Of a stretch of 64,000 bases of DNA, positions 1 to 7,195 are shown piece after piece. The notes beneath the pieces were generated by a model, which was not told the origin of the DNA, did no database searches, and saw nothing but the letters and a program-made list of their open reading frames with translations. The translations under genes were made by a program, and so were the position numbers. Within the stretch, counting starts at the first letter, position 1, and the number at the start of each line of letters is the position of its first letter. The DNA is from Chitinophaga pinensis (lineage in GTDB: Bacteria > Bacteroidota > Bacteroidia > UKL13-3). The stretch spans positions 186,001 to 250,000 of the forward strand of contig CAMARW010000002.1 in NCBI GenBank assembly GCA_945860865.1, written 5' to 3'.

Positions 1-1033
1 CCGTTCCAGTAGGATTAATCGTATATGTTCCTGCTAATGGAGCAGAGCAATAAGTAACCAATGTTCTACAAATGGTATCATTGGCAGGTGTATTATTACC
101 TAAAAAATTGGGATTGTCTGTCCATGCTTTTAAACTAAACGTACCGGTAGTTGGCAATGACAACAAAGTTGAGAACGTTGCCGTATGGGTAGCACCCGGA
201 GCAATAGATAAAGAACTCAAAGATTGGAAAACAGGCGTATTATTATTTAATTGATAATAAACATCTACACTGGTTATAGTAGTAGTAGAAATATTAGTGA
301 AATTAAAAGCTACTGTATTATTACCCACTAATGGAGCAGCAGGAGAAGTAATTTTACCCGACATGAAATCTGGGGTAGAAGCAGGCACCAATAAAGTATA
401 ATCTTCGTATTCTGCTGAATAAGTTAATGGTCCACATGGTTGAGGAATTATACCTTGCCCATCACTTGCTACACGTATGCGATATACACCAGCAGTGAGC
501 GTGGTTGGCAAAATAAAACTACCATTTACATCTGTATTTACTACGGTTAAATTAGGAGAAGTAAACGCTAACTCTGGTGTTGTTGTAGCGAAGGTTCCAT
601 TATTATCATAATCTATATAGATTCTGAAAATGGTTTGGTTGCTATTTCCACCTCTTACGGTAAAATATACCGAGTCTCCCGCTAAGGCACGCACTATTTG
701 ATTGGTATAATCGAAATAGATTTGGGTACCCTGACCGGCCGTTGTAAAGTTGCTAATTTGTGATGGAGCAGCAGAAGTTCCTAAAATTACACGCTGAATA
801 CCCATTCCAAAATTGGCATTATTGGCGGCAGTTATGGCCGTACAATAATTTGGCGAGGTGTAACATTGCGAGTAGGATGCTTGCACCATGTACAGCATCA
901 TAAAAACGAATAAAACCATTGTTTTCGTGAGCTTGTTAAGCCACCTCGTGGTGCCTTGCGAGCGCCGCTGGAAATGCGTGCTAGTAACAAAATTTGCTAC
1001 GAGAAAAGAATCATTTTGTAAATACTTGTTCAT
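1..1033 (-). CDS. Large secreted GEVED-domain surface protein (3' end beyond window)
   Basis: The frame is open from an ATG at 1033 down to base 1, giving the first 344 residues of a longer protein. A long basic N-region of about 40 residues precedes a hydrophobic stretch (VLFVFMMLYMVQASYSQ), so it looks like an extended signal peptide; an internal ATG at 919 would give a conventional one. Residues about 110-215 contain FRIYIDYDNNG and, later, YSAEYEDYTL, the signatures of the GEVED domain found in Bacteroidota extracellular proteins. Downstream there is a Thr/Asn-rich beta-sandwich-like stretch (CARDB-like) with FSLKAWTDNP. Such proteins are usually exported by the type IX system and carry a C-terminal sorting domain, which would lie outside the window and cannot be checked. 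Function unknown; adhesion or surface-matrix role is inference. Confidence 0.8.
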   Translation of the reverse strand, partial: MNKYLQNDSFLVANFVTSTHFQRRSQGTTRWLNKLTKTMVLFVFMMLYMVQASYSQCYTSPNYCTAITAANNANFGMGIQRVILGTSAAPSQISNFTTAGQGTQIYFDYTNQIVRALAGDSVYFTVRGGNSNQTIFRIYIDYDNNGTFATTTPELAFTSPNLTVVNTDVNGSFILPTTLTAGVYRIRVASDGQGIIPQPCGPLTYSAEYEDYTLLVPASTPDFMSGKITSPAAPLVGNNTVAFNFTNISTTTITSVDVYYQLNNNTPVFQSLSSLSIAPGATHTATFSTLLSLPTTGTFSLKAWTDNPNFLGNNTPANDTICRTLVTYCSAPLAGTYTINPTGT

Positions 1034-1144
1034 AGTTTTTATTTTAGTTTATAGAGTTAATCAATTAGATTTTTTTTTGTTTTATGATAAAATTAAAGAA
1101 TTCAAATAATAAAAAAAAATTATTATAACCAAACATCAAATAAA

Positions 1145-1171
1145 AAAACCCGCTGTTTTGTAGCGGGTTTT
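1145..1171 (-). terminator. Rho-independent terminator of the trans-sulfuration gene
   Basis: Stem AAAACCCGCT (1145-1154) pairs with AGCGGGTTTT (1162-1171) around a 7-nt loop. On the minus strand it is followed by a run of T (complement of the A-run at 1142-1148). It lies about 30 bases after the stop of the minus-strand gene ending at 1201. Confidence 0.85.
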
Positions 1172-1200
1172 AACAAGTTTTAAGTAAAAATTAAGAGTAT

Positions 1201-2355
1201 TTATCCCAATACCATTTTTAAATCATTTAGAATATCTTCAACATCTTCCACCCCAACACTTAATCTAAGTAAATTATCAACAACACCGGCCTTTTCTCTT
1301 TCTTCCTTTGGAATGGAAGCATGCGTCATAGTTGCTGGGTGATTAATTAAACTTTCTACACCCCCTAAGCTTTCTGCCAGCGTAAACACTTTAAAAGCAG
1401 AGGCAATATCAAACGTTTTATGCAGATCTGCATTTTTAAGAACAATCGAAATCATTCCTCCAAAATCACGCATTTGTTTTTTGGCAATTTCATGGTTGGG
1501 ATGATCTGTAAAACCTGGCCAATAAACCTTTTCAATCATAGGATGATTTTTCAAAAACGTAGCTACTTGTCTTCCGTTTTCGCAATGTGCTTTCATGCGC
1601 AAATGCAGGGTTTTTAAACCTCGTAAAACTAAAAAACTATCCATTGGCCCTGGCGTTGCCCCGCAAGAATTATGTATAAAAGCTAAGCGCTCATATAAAT
1701 GATCATTGCTGGTAAGCAATGCCCCCATAATAACATCGCTATGTCCGCCTAAATATTTAGTTACACTATGCATCACAATATCTGCTCCTAAATCTAATGG
1801 GTTTTGCAAATAGGGCGAAGCAAAAGTATTATCTACAGCAAAAGTAACCTGATGTGTTTTGGCAATTTTTGCGCAAGCTTCTATATCTACAATCTGCATA
1901 GTTGGATTGGTAGGCGTTTCTACCCACAAAAGCTTTGTGTTAGCATTAATATAAGGAATAATATTTTGCGGATTACTAAGGTCTATAAAGTGAAACTTAA
2001 TCCCATAATTGGCAAACACCTTAGTAAACATGCGGTAAGTTCCACCATATAAATCGTTACCAGTAATCACCTCATCTCCAGGTTTGAGTAATTTAACTAC
2101 TGCATCAGTTGCACCCATGCCACTGCTAAAACACAGTCCGTACTTAGCATTTTCCAGAGAAGCTAAACAATTCTCAAGGGCTGATCGCGTTGGATTTTTG
2201 CCTCGGGCATAAGCATAACCTTTGTGTTTACCCGGACTTTCTTGCCAGTATGTGCTCGTTTGGTATATGGGCGTCATTATAGCTCCCGTTGTTGGGTCAG
2301 GCTCCTGACCTGCATGAATGGCTCTTGTGCCAAATTTAAATTCCTGCTGATTCAT
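1201..2355 (-). CDS. PLP-dependent trans-sulfuration enzyme (cystathionine gamma-synthase/lyase family)
   Basis: A 384-residue Cys/Met metabolism PLP enzyme of normal length. The phosphate-binding region reads SSGMGATDAV, YGGTYR is present, and the Schiff-base lysine lies in SVTKYLGGHSD. The C-terminal ESLGGVESLINHPATMTH block is typical of cystathionine gamma-synthases, gamma-lyases and methionine gamma-lyases, and the sequence does not settle which reaction is catalysed. The frame can be extended to an ATG at 2379, but homologues begin near FGTRAIHAGQ and the best promoter -7 element (2377-2384) overlaps that upstream ATG, so I place the start at 2355. It is monocistronic, with its own terminator. 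Role: methionine/cysteine interconversion in the cytoplasm. Confidence 0.92.
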   Translation of the reverse strand: MNQQEFKFGTRAIHAGQEPDPTTGAIMTPIYQTSTYWQESPGKHKGYAYARGKNPTRSALENCLASLENAKYGLCFSSGMGATDAVVKLLKPGDEVITGNDLYGGTYRMFTKVFANYGIKFHFIDLSNPQNIIPYINANTKLLWVETPTNPTMQIVDIEACAKIAKTHQVTFAVDNTFASPYLQNPLDLGADIVMHSVTKYLGGHSDVIMGALLTSNDHLYERLAFIHNSCGATPGPMDSFLVLRGLKTLHLRMKAHCENGRQVATFLKNHPMIEKVYWPGFTDHPNHEIAKKQMRDFGGMISIVLKNADLHKTFDIASAFKVFTLAESLGGVESLINHPATMTHASIPKEEREKAGVVDNLLRLSVGVEDVEDILNDLKMVLG

Positions 2356-2376
2356 TTGAAATAAATTAATTAATGG

Positions 2377-2384
2377 CAAACTTA
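2377..2384 (-). promoter_or_regulatory. Putative -7 element of the trans-sulfuration gene
   Basis: Minus-strand TAAGTTTG matches the Bacteroidota consensus TAnnTTTG. No clear -33 TTG lies 19 bases upstream. It ends 21 bases before the ATG at 2355, and supports that start over the ATG at 2379. Confidence 0.4.
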
Positions 2385-2495
2385 CGGTTCAAAACTTAAA
2401 ATGAATAGCATTAATAGATTAAAGCCTTTAATACATGAAAAAATTTGCATTTATTAGGAATAACCTTAATTTCCCTACTTTAAATAATAAAGATT

Positions 2496-2861
2496 ATGCC
2501 TACACAATTTATAAGTAAAATGAATAAAACAGAAGCTGGATTCCACATTCTCATGATGTTGAGTTTGGTAGATGGCAGCATTCAAAGTTCTGAAAGCTCG
2601 GTTATATTAGATTTTTTGGAAGAAAGTTTTTCTGAACCTATAGAAATTATCAAAGAACAAGCTTTTATAAGAGCTTGCCCAGAAGATGAAAGATTGCAAC
2701 ATTTTACAGAATCTGCCCAACAGTTCTATAAAATTTCGACCACTACAGACCGCGATAAATTTATAGCATTTGCCATGCAAGTGGTAATGGCCGATAAAAA
2801 AATGGAACAGGCTGAAAACGCTTACATTAACGCATTGTACGACACCTGGGGATTGGATTAA
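2496..2861 (+). CDS. TerB-like small cytoplasmic protein
   Basis: A 121-residue helical protein without signal peptide or membrane segment. The pattern HILMMLSLVDGSI near the N-terminus and FAMQVVMADKKMEQAE near the C-terminus resembles the TerB / tellurite-resistance-like helical fold, in which acidic residues after the first and last helices can bind metal. No ter operon genes are nearby, so a tellurite role is not supported. An alternative ATG is at 2520. The gene converges on the minus-strand gene at 2858, with a 4-base overlap of the two coding ends. Function unknown. Confidence 0.7.
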   Translation: MPTQFISKMNKTEAGFHILMMLSLVDGSIQSSESSVILDFLEESFSEPIEIIKEQAFIRACPEDERLQHFTESAQQFYKISTTTDRDKFIAFAMQVVMADKKMEQAENAYINALYDTWGLD

Positions 2862-3724
2862 TCCCTGCTATTATTGCCTTTTACTGCCTTATCTTTAATT
2901 AACTTCAACGCCTTTAAATCTTTAGCATTGCATTTACAATTAGCTGGATTTGTATTGGCAAAGTACATTAACTCGCTATTGGCAGCGCTCACCACTAGTT
3001 TATTGCAAAATTTTTCGTCTTTTGAATAATAAAAATAGGCAAAAGCATTGTCTTGCCATTTAATAACTTTCTGAATTTCGTCTATATCTACCTCTTCTGC
3101 ATCACCATCGTAAAGAGCCATAGCATCTTCCTTACCTTTAAGTTCTAATTGTTTATCTCCTACTAACAACTTTTTATCAATCAATTGTGATTTATCTGAT
3201 GGATAATTATTCATCATACTGCTCTGACTTAAATCACTATTTTTCTCTACTTGTATAGCTGCAATTAAATAATTGTTTATTAATTGAACTGCACGCGTAG
3301 ATTCTGAAGCCCAATCAGATGTATCTATATTATTACTGCAAAAGCCAAATGCCAATAAATTATCTGGCTGAACCCTGCGACTAAACTTCTTAGTTATCAC
3401 AAACGCATTCATATCCTCCTCTGAGCTACAAACTTTAGCTTTAATTTTAGAGCCCTTTGATTTACTGAAATACAAAAAGGCATAATCGCCCTTTTTGTAA
3501 TTTGCTAATTCATTGTCTTGCGCAAATTCAAAACCTGTAAACGACCAATATCTTTCAACTGCAGCAATAATTGAAGCGCTGTATGCACTGTCTTCAAACA
3601 AAACAACCACCAAACGCGTATCTTTAAATTTCTCAACATCTTCCTTCTTTTCAAAATTCCCAAACTGAGCAAATGTGAAGGTGTAGGCTAACAAAAAGGC
3701 GAAAAGTAATAGTAGTTTTTTCAT
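2858..3724 (-). CDS. Exported protein of unknown function
   Basis: The frame opens at 3817, but a clear signal peptide begins at the internal ATG at 3724 (MKKLLLLFAFLLAYTFTFAQ), giving 288 residues. I therefore use 3724. The mature part shows no family I recognise. It has two loosely similar halves that each mention a cellular co-ordinate such as YAFLYFSKSKGSK and FAYFYYSKDEKF, so it may contain an internal duplication. Several cysteines near the C-terminus (NCKCNAKD) could bind metal or form disulfides. It lies downstream of the ECF sigma factor gene on the same strand, but a terminator separates them. Likely periplasmic. Confidence 0.7.
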   Translation of the reverse strand: MKKLLLLFAFLLAYTFTFAQFGNFEKKEDVEKFKDTRLVVVLFEDSAYSASIIAAVERYWSFTGFEFAQDNELANYKKGDYAFLYFSKSKGSKIKAKVCSSEEDMNAFVITKKFSRRVQPDNLLAFGFCSNNIDTSDWASESTRAVQLINNYLIAAIQVEKNSDLSQSSMMNNYPSDKSQLIDKKLLVGDKQLELKGKEDAMALYDGDAEEVDIDEIQKVIKWQDNAFAYFYYSKDEKFCNKLVVSAANSELMYFANTNPANCKCNAKDLKALKLIKDKAVKGNNSRD

Positions 3725-3770
3725 ATTAATAAAATTAAATGCTTGGCAATTTGCCAAATAAAAGGCTAAA

Positions 3771-3802
3771 AAAAAAGCGACTTGTTGCCAAATCGCTTTT
3801 TT
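3771..3802 (-). terminator. Terminator downstream of the ECF sigma factor gene
   Basis: AAAAAAGCGA (3771-3780) pairs with TCGCTTTTTT (3793-3802) around a 12-nt loop; U-rich tail on the minus strand. It sits just after the sigma factor stop at 3824 and before the exported protein start at 3724. Next to it, 3743-3757 holds another inverted repeat, TTGGCAA-T-TTGCCAA. Confidence 0.75.
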
Positions 3803-3823
3803 TATTAAAACACACAAAATAAG

Positions 3824-4363
3824 TTAGGCAACTTCTTTCCCTGAAACATACCCGTACATTGAACCATATTGAGCAAGTGTATCACGCAATTGACGGCGCG
3901 CTACAAATATTCTTGTTTTTACAGTTCCTATCGGAATATTTAAAATTTCTGCTATTTCATGGTATTTAAATCCTTTAACATTCATGGTAAATGGCTTTTG
4001 CAAATTAACAGGCAAATCTCCTATAGCAGAATCTATATCTTTTCTCAAAAAACCCTGTTCACCTTCATTTTTAACTAATGGCGCAACACTGTCTAAATAA
4101 TAATCATTGTCAGTTTGATCTATAAAAGTATTACGCTTAACCATTCTGCGGTAATTATTGATAAACGTATTTTTCATTATAGTATATAACCATCCTTTTA
4201 AATTAGTTCCGTTTTCAAATTTATCTTGATAGGTATATGCTTTTAACATCGTTTCCTGAACAAGATCATTAGTATCTTCTACGTTACGGGTTAATTGATA
4301 AGCATAATGCCTTAAAGGCTTTGCTTCTTTTTGAACCATTTTCTTAAAATCGATAGAAGTCAT
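3824..4363 (-). CDS. ECF-type RNA polymerase sigma factor
   Basis: A 179-residue sigma-70 family protein with only regions 2 and 4. Region 2 (about residues 15-80) has VEDTNDLVQETMLKAY for core binding and GWLYTIMKNTFINNYRR for -10 recognition. Region 4 (about 115-170) has LPVNLQKPFTMNVKGFKYHEIAEIL and IPIGTVKTRIFVARRQL, the helix-turn-helix. It is of the plain SigW/RpoE-like type common in Bacteroidota. No anti-sigma factor gene adjoins it on either side, so its control is not obvious from the locus. The promoter region carries repeated TTTTGTTTAA words that could be a regulatory site. Confidence 0.93.
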   Translation of the reverse strand: MTSIDFKKMVQKEAKPLRHYAYQLTRNVEDTNDLVQETMLKAYTYQDKFENGTNLKGWLYTIMKNTFINNYRRMVKRNTFIDQTDNDYYLDSVAPLVKNEGEQGFLRKDIDSAIGDLPVNLQKPFTMNVKGFKYHEIAEILNIPIGTVKTRIFVARRQLRDTLAQYGSMYGYVSGKEVA

Positions 4364-4393
4364 TTTGTTTAATTATTTAATTGTTTTGTTAAA

Positions 4394-4425
4394 CAAATTT
4401 AGGGGTATTCAAATTGATTTTGCAA
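4394..4425 (-). promoter_or_regulatory. Promoter of the ECF sigma factor gene
   Basis: Minus strand: TTG (4425-4423), 21 bases, then TAAATTTG (4401-4394), a good match to the Bacteroidota pattern. The predicted transcription start near 4390 leaves a leader of roughly 27 bases, which contains half of the palindromic TTTGTTAAACAAA word. Confidence 0.55.
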
Positions 4426-4711
4426 GCACTTTTGTTTAATTTTATTTAATTTTCGTTAAACAAAAACTAAACTACTTATTTACAGTTAATTAAAAAATTG
4501 AAATGGGTTAAATTTTTTTATTTACGTCTCAAATAGGCTATTTTTTGTCACTTTATAATAAAAAAAATTAATAATATGCTAGTTAAACAGAACTATTTTA
4601 ACAATTTAATATTTATCAAATCAAAACTTTTGTTAAAGAATTATCTTATTATATTAAACACAATTAAAATCATCTATAATTAATATTTATGATAGATTTC
4701 AATTGATTAAT

Positions 4712-4719
4712 TAAATTTG
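4712..4719 (+). promoter_or_regulatory. -7 element of the queD-folE operon
   Basis: TAAATTTG matches TAnnTTTG exactly and ends only 8 bases before the queD ATG, implying a leader of about 5 bases. No good -33 TTG is present at the usual spacing. Confidence 0.5.
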
Positions 4720-4727
4720 CAATCATT

Positions 4728-5141
4728 ATGGAAATAACCGTTTCAAGAAAGGCGCATTTCAATGCAGCTCACAGACTTCATGTAAATGAGTGGAGTGAAG
4801 CCGAAAATGCTGCATTCTTTGGCCTATGTAATAATCCAAACTTTCATGGACACAACTATGATTTAATAGTTAGTTTAACGGGAGAAATCGATCCTGTTTC
4901 AGGATACTTTGTAGATATGAAATGGTTAAGTCAACTTATTAAGGAAGAGATTGAGGATAGGTTCGACCACAAAAATTTGAATTTAGATTGTGAAGAATTT
5001 AAAACGCTCAATCCAAGTACAGAAAATGTAGCTGTGGTTATATGGCAATTACTAAATAAAAAAATCAATATCAAGTTTAAACATTTGAAAGTAACCTTAT
5101 TCGAAACTGAAAGAAACTTTGTAGAATACAATGGAAAATAA
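4728..5141 (+). CDS. queD: 6-carboxytetrahydropterin synthase / 6-pyruvoyltetrahydropterin synthase family protein
   Basis: A 137-residue protein of the PTPS/QueD family. Zinc-binding histidines appear in HFNAAHRLH (H15) and in FHGHNYD (H40, H42), with the family cysteine at C34 and the conserved acidic FETERN near the C-terminus. QueD converts 7,8-dihydroneopterin triphosphate to 6-carboxy-tetrahydropterin for queuosine; PTPS homologues lead to tetrahydrobiopterin instead, and the sequence alone does not fully separate them. It overlaps folE, whose product supplies the substrate, by 11 bases, so the two should be co-translated. No queC, queE or queF is in the window. Confidence 0.88.
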   Translation: MEITVSRKAHFNAAHRLHVNEWSEAENAAFFGLCNNPNFHGHNYDLIVSLTGEIDPVSGYFVDMKWLSQLIKEEIEDRFDHKNLNLDCEEFKTLNPSTENVAVVIWQLLNKKINIKFKHLKVTLFETERNFVEYNGK

Positions 5142-5799
5142 AAATATATATACCGAGGAAATTGGTGAAAACCACACTGGATTTTCGATGGAAACACCCA
5201 TAAGAGAAGATGCATTTGCAATGGATGACGAGTTAAAAATTGAACTCATTGAAAAGCATTTTAAAGAAATTATGCTCATTCTTGGTTTAGATTTATCGGA
5301 TGATTCGTTGAGTGGAACACCTCATCGTGTGGCCAAAATGTATGTAACAGAAATGTTTAAAGGGCTTAATCCGAAAAACCTTCCAGAGGCCAAACTTTTT
5401 GAAAATAAATATCAGTATAAAAACATGCTGATAGAAAAAAATATTTCGTTTCACAGTGTTTGTGAGCACCATTTTGTACCTATTATTGGCAAAGCACATG
5501 TGGCTTACATACCCAATGGAAAAGTAGTAGGTTTATCAAAATTGAACAGAATTGTTAGGTATTTTGCGCAACGCCCGCAAGTACAAGAACGAATGACTGT
5601 TCAAATTGCAAGTATGCTCAAAGAAGCATTAGCAACAGATGATGTTGCGGTAATTATAGAAGCAGACCACATGTGTGTAGCCATGCGTGGCGTGCAAGAT
5701 ATTACCAGTAGCACCATTACTTCGGAGTTTAGTGGCAAATTTCTGGATGGCAAAAACCGTGAAGAACTTTTACGCTTGATAACGATGGATAGCAAATAA
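5131..5799 (+). CDS. folE: GTP cyclohydrolase I
   Basis: A 222-residue GTP cyclohydrolase I, full length for the family. Zinc ligands are C111 and H114 (VCEHHF) and C182 (DHMCVAMRG); the core SKLNRIVRYFAQRPQVQERMT is characteristic. It converts GTP to 7,8-dihydroneopterin triphosphate, the entry point to folate, biopterin and queuosine. The ATG lies inside the last codons of queD (11-base overlap, different frame), which implies translational coupling. The 3' end abuts the convergent hutI gene with only three bases between stops and no visible terminator. Confidence 0.96.
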   Translation: MENKNIYTEEIGENHTGFSMETPIREDAFAMDDELKIELIEKHFKEIMLILGLDLSDDSLSGTPHRVAKMYVTEMFKGLNPKNLPEAKLFENKYQYKNMLIEKNISFHSVCEHHFVPIIGKAHVAYIPNGKVVGLSKLNRIVRYFAQRPQVQERMTVQIASMLKEALATDDVAVIIEADHMCVAMRGVQDITSSTITSEFSGKFLDGKNREELLRLITMDSK

Positions 5800-5802
5800 A
5801 AA

Positions 5803-7065
5803 CTATTGGTTCAGACCTATAAATTCTCCATTAACAAACACTTTTGAAACCTGATCTATTCCGAAAAAATAGGGCATTAGTGCTAAAGACGACATTGGTT
5901 TTGTGATATAAAAATTGGCTCTTTTACCTCTGGTAATAGAGCCAATTTCGTTACTGAGATTAAGGGCAAACGCGCCATTAATGGTGGTAGCATTTATGGC
6001 CTCCTCTGGCGTTAATTTCATCTGCGTGCAGGCTAATGAAACCACAAATCCCATTCTACCATTTGGCGTGCTGCCTGGGTTAAAATCACTAGCTAAACAA
6101 ACAGGTAAACCCGCATCTATCATTTGCCTAACAGGGGCGTAAGGAATACCTAAAAAGAAAGAACAGCCCGGCAATGCTACTGGCATTGTTTGACTATTTA
6201 ACAAACATTCAATTTCTGCTTCGCTGGTGTATTCGAGGTGATCAACGCTTAATGCGTTATTACGAACTGCCGTCTGAACACCACCAGTATATCCCAATTC
6301 ATTGCCATGTATTTTTGCTTTTAAACCGTATTTTCTCGCTTCGCTCAATAAATAATCGGTTTCTTCGGGAGTAAAAAAGCCCTTATCACAAAAAACATCC
6401 ATGTACTCTGCTAAGCCTTCTGCTGCAACTACTGGCAACATTTGTGATACAATTAAATCAATGTAGCCATTTCTATTTGCTTTATAGGCAGTAGGAATGG
6501 CATGTGCGCCCAAAAAGGTAGCTTTAATAGGAATAGGACTTACCTCTTTTAAACGTTTGATAACCCGCAACATTTTCAACTCATCTATTAATGTTAATCC
6601 GTAGCCACTTTTTATCTCGATGGCGCCCGTTCCAAAAGCAATTAATTCATCCAAACGGGCTTTAGCTTGCAAAAACAAATCGTCTTCGCTCATCTCTTGT
6701 AAACGCTTTGCAGAGTTTAAAATTCCACCGCCGGCTTCCGCAATTTCTTCATAGGTTTTCCCCTTAATACGCATTACAAATTCTTCTTCTCTTGTTTTTG
6801 CAAATACAATGTGCGTATGCGAATCAACAAAACTAGGCAAAACAAAAGAATCCTTGGCAGAAACATGGGTGTAACCAATGGGGCCAAACAGCGCCCAATT
6901 TATAGTTTCCATGGGGCCAAAGTCTTTAATTAAGCTGTTTTCTACCCAAAGCCAAGCATTAGAAATAGATTCTAAGTGAGCCATTTCTTTACCCGATAAT
7001 TTTTGAATACCATTTTCTAAAATGCCCGCCAAGCACTTAATATCTGTTACAAGTAAATTTGCCAT
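5803..7065 (-). CDS. hutI: Imidazolonepropionase
   Basis: A 420-residue metal-dependent hydrolase of the amidohydrolase fold. Metal and active-site residues are visible: H83 and H85 in DSHTHIVFA, H253 in IHGNELG, H276 in SVDHLEY and D327 in LASDFNPGS. The AGGGILNSAKRL segment is typical of HutI. It hydrolyses 4-imidazolone-5-propionate to N-formimino-glutamate in histidine degradation. The other hut genes (hutH, hutU, hutG/ftcD) are not adjacent, as is common in Bacteroidota. Its promoter lies so close that the mRNA is probably leaderless. Confidence 0.96.
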   Translation of the reverse strand: MANLLVTDIKCLAGILENGIQKLSGKEMAHLESISNAWLWVENSLIKDFGPMETINWALFGPIGYTHVSAKDSFVLPSFVDSHTHIVFAKTREEEFVMRIKGKTYEEIAEAGGGILNSAKRLQEMSEDDLFLQAKARLDELIAFGTGAIEIKSGYGLTLIDELKMLRVIKRLKEVSPIPIKATFLGAHAIPTAYKANRNGYIDLIVSQMLPVVAAEGLAEYMDVFCDKGFFTPEETDYLLSEARKYGLKAKIHGNELGYTGGVQTAVRNNALSVDHLEYTSEAEIECLLNSQTMPVALPGCSFFLGIPYAPVRQMIDAGLPVCLASDFNPGSTPNGRMGFVVSLACTQMKLTPEEAINATTINGAFALNLSNEIGSITRGKRANFYITKPMSSLALMPYFFGIDQVSKVFVNGEFIGLNQ

Positions 7066-7069
7066 GCAT

Positions 7070-7100
7070 CAAAATAACATAAAAGTAGCTGGTTCACAAA
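7070..7100 (-). promoter_or_regulatory. Promoter of hutI (leaderless mRNA predicted)
   Basis: Minus strand: TTTG (7100-7097), 19 bases, then TTATTTTG (7077-7070), one mismatch from TAnnTTTG. The element ends 4 bases before the hutI ATG at 7065, so transcription should begin at or next to the start codon. Confidence 0.5.
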
Positions 7101-7195
7101 ATGGCTTAGCAATTGAATTAAAAAGAATTTAATTTTATTACAATTTTTGCCAATTAATTTGCCATATTCGCTCAATTGTAACGACAATTAGATCA

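Larger units (their letters stand above)
4364..4727. other. Gene-free, very AT-rich divergent intergenic region
   Basis: This 364-base stretch separates the divergent sigma factor and queD genes. It holds a promoter for each, and four copies of a TTTTGTTTAA-like word: 4363-4372 (+), the palindromic TTTTGTTAAACAAA at 4384-4397, 4430-4439 (+) and its reverse complement at 4456-4465. I see no open frame of note, no riboswitch-like fold and no terminator in the rest. Confidence 0.6.

Noticed and set aside
888-1109. Plus-strand ORF in the first kilobase
   Set aside because: It is antisense to the GEVED protein's N-terminal region and its own leader; low-complexity and without a promoter.
4364-4727. 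preQ1 or other riboswitch upstream of queD
   Set aside because: The predicted leader is only about 5 bases, leaving no room for an aptamer.
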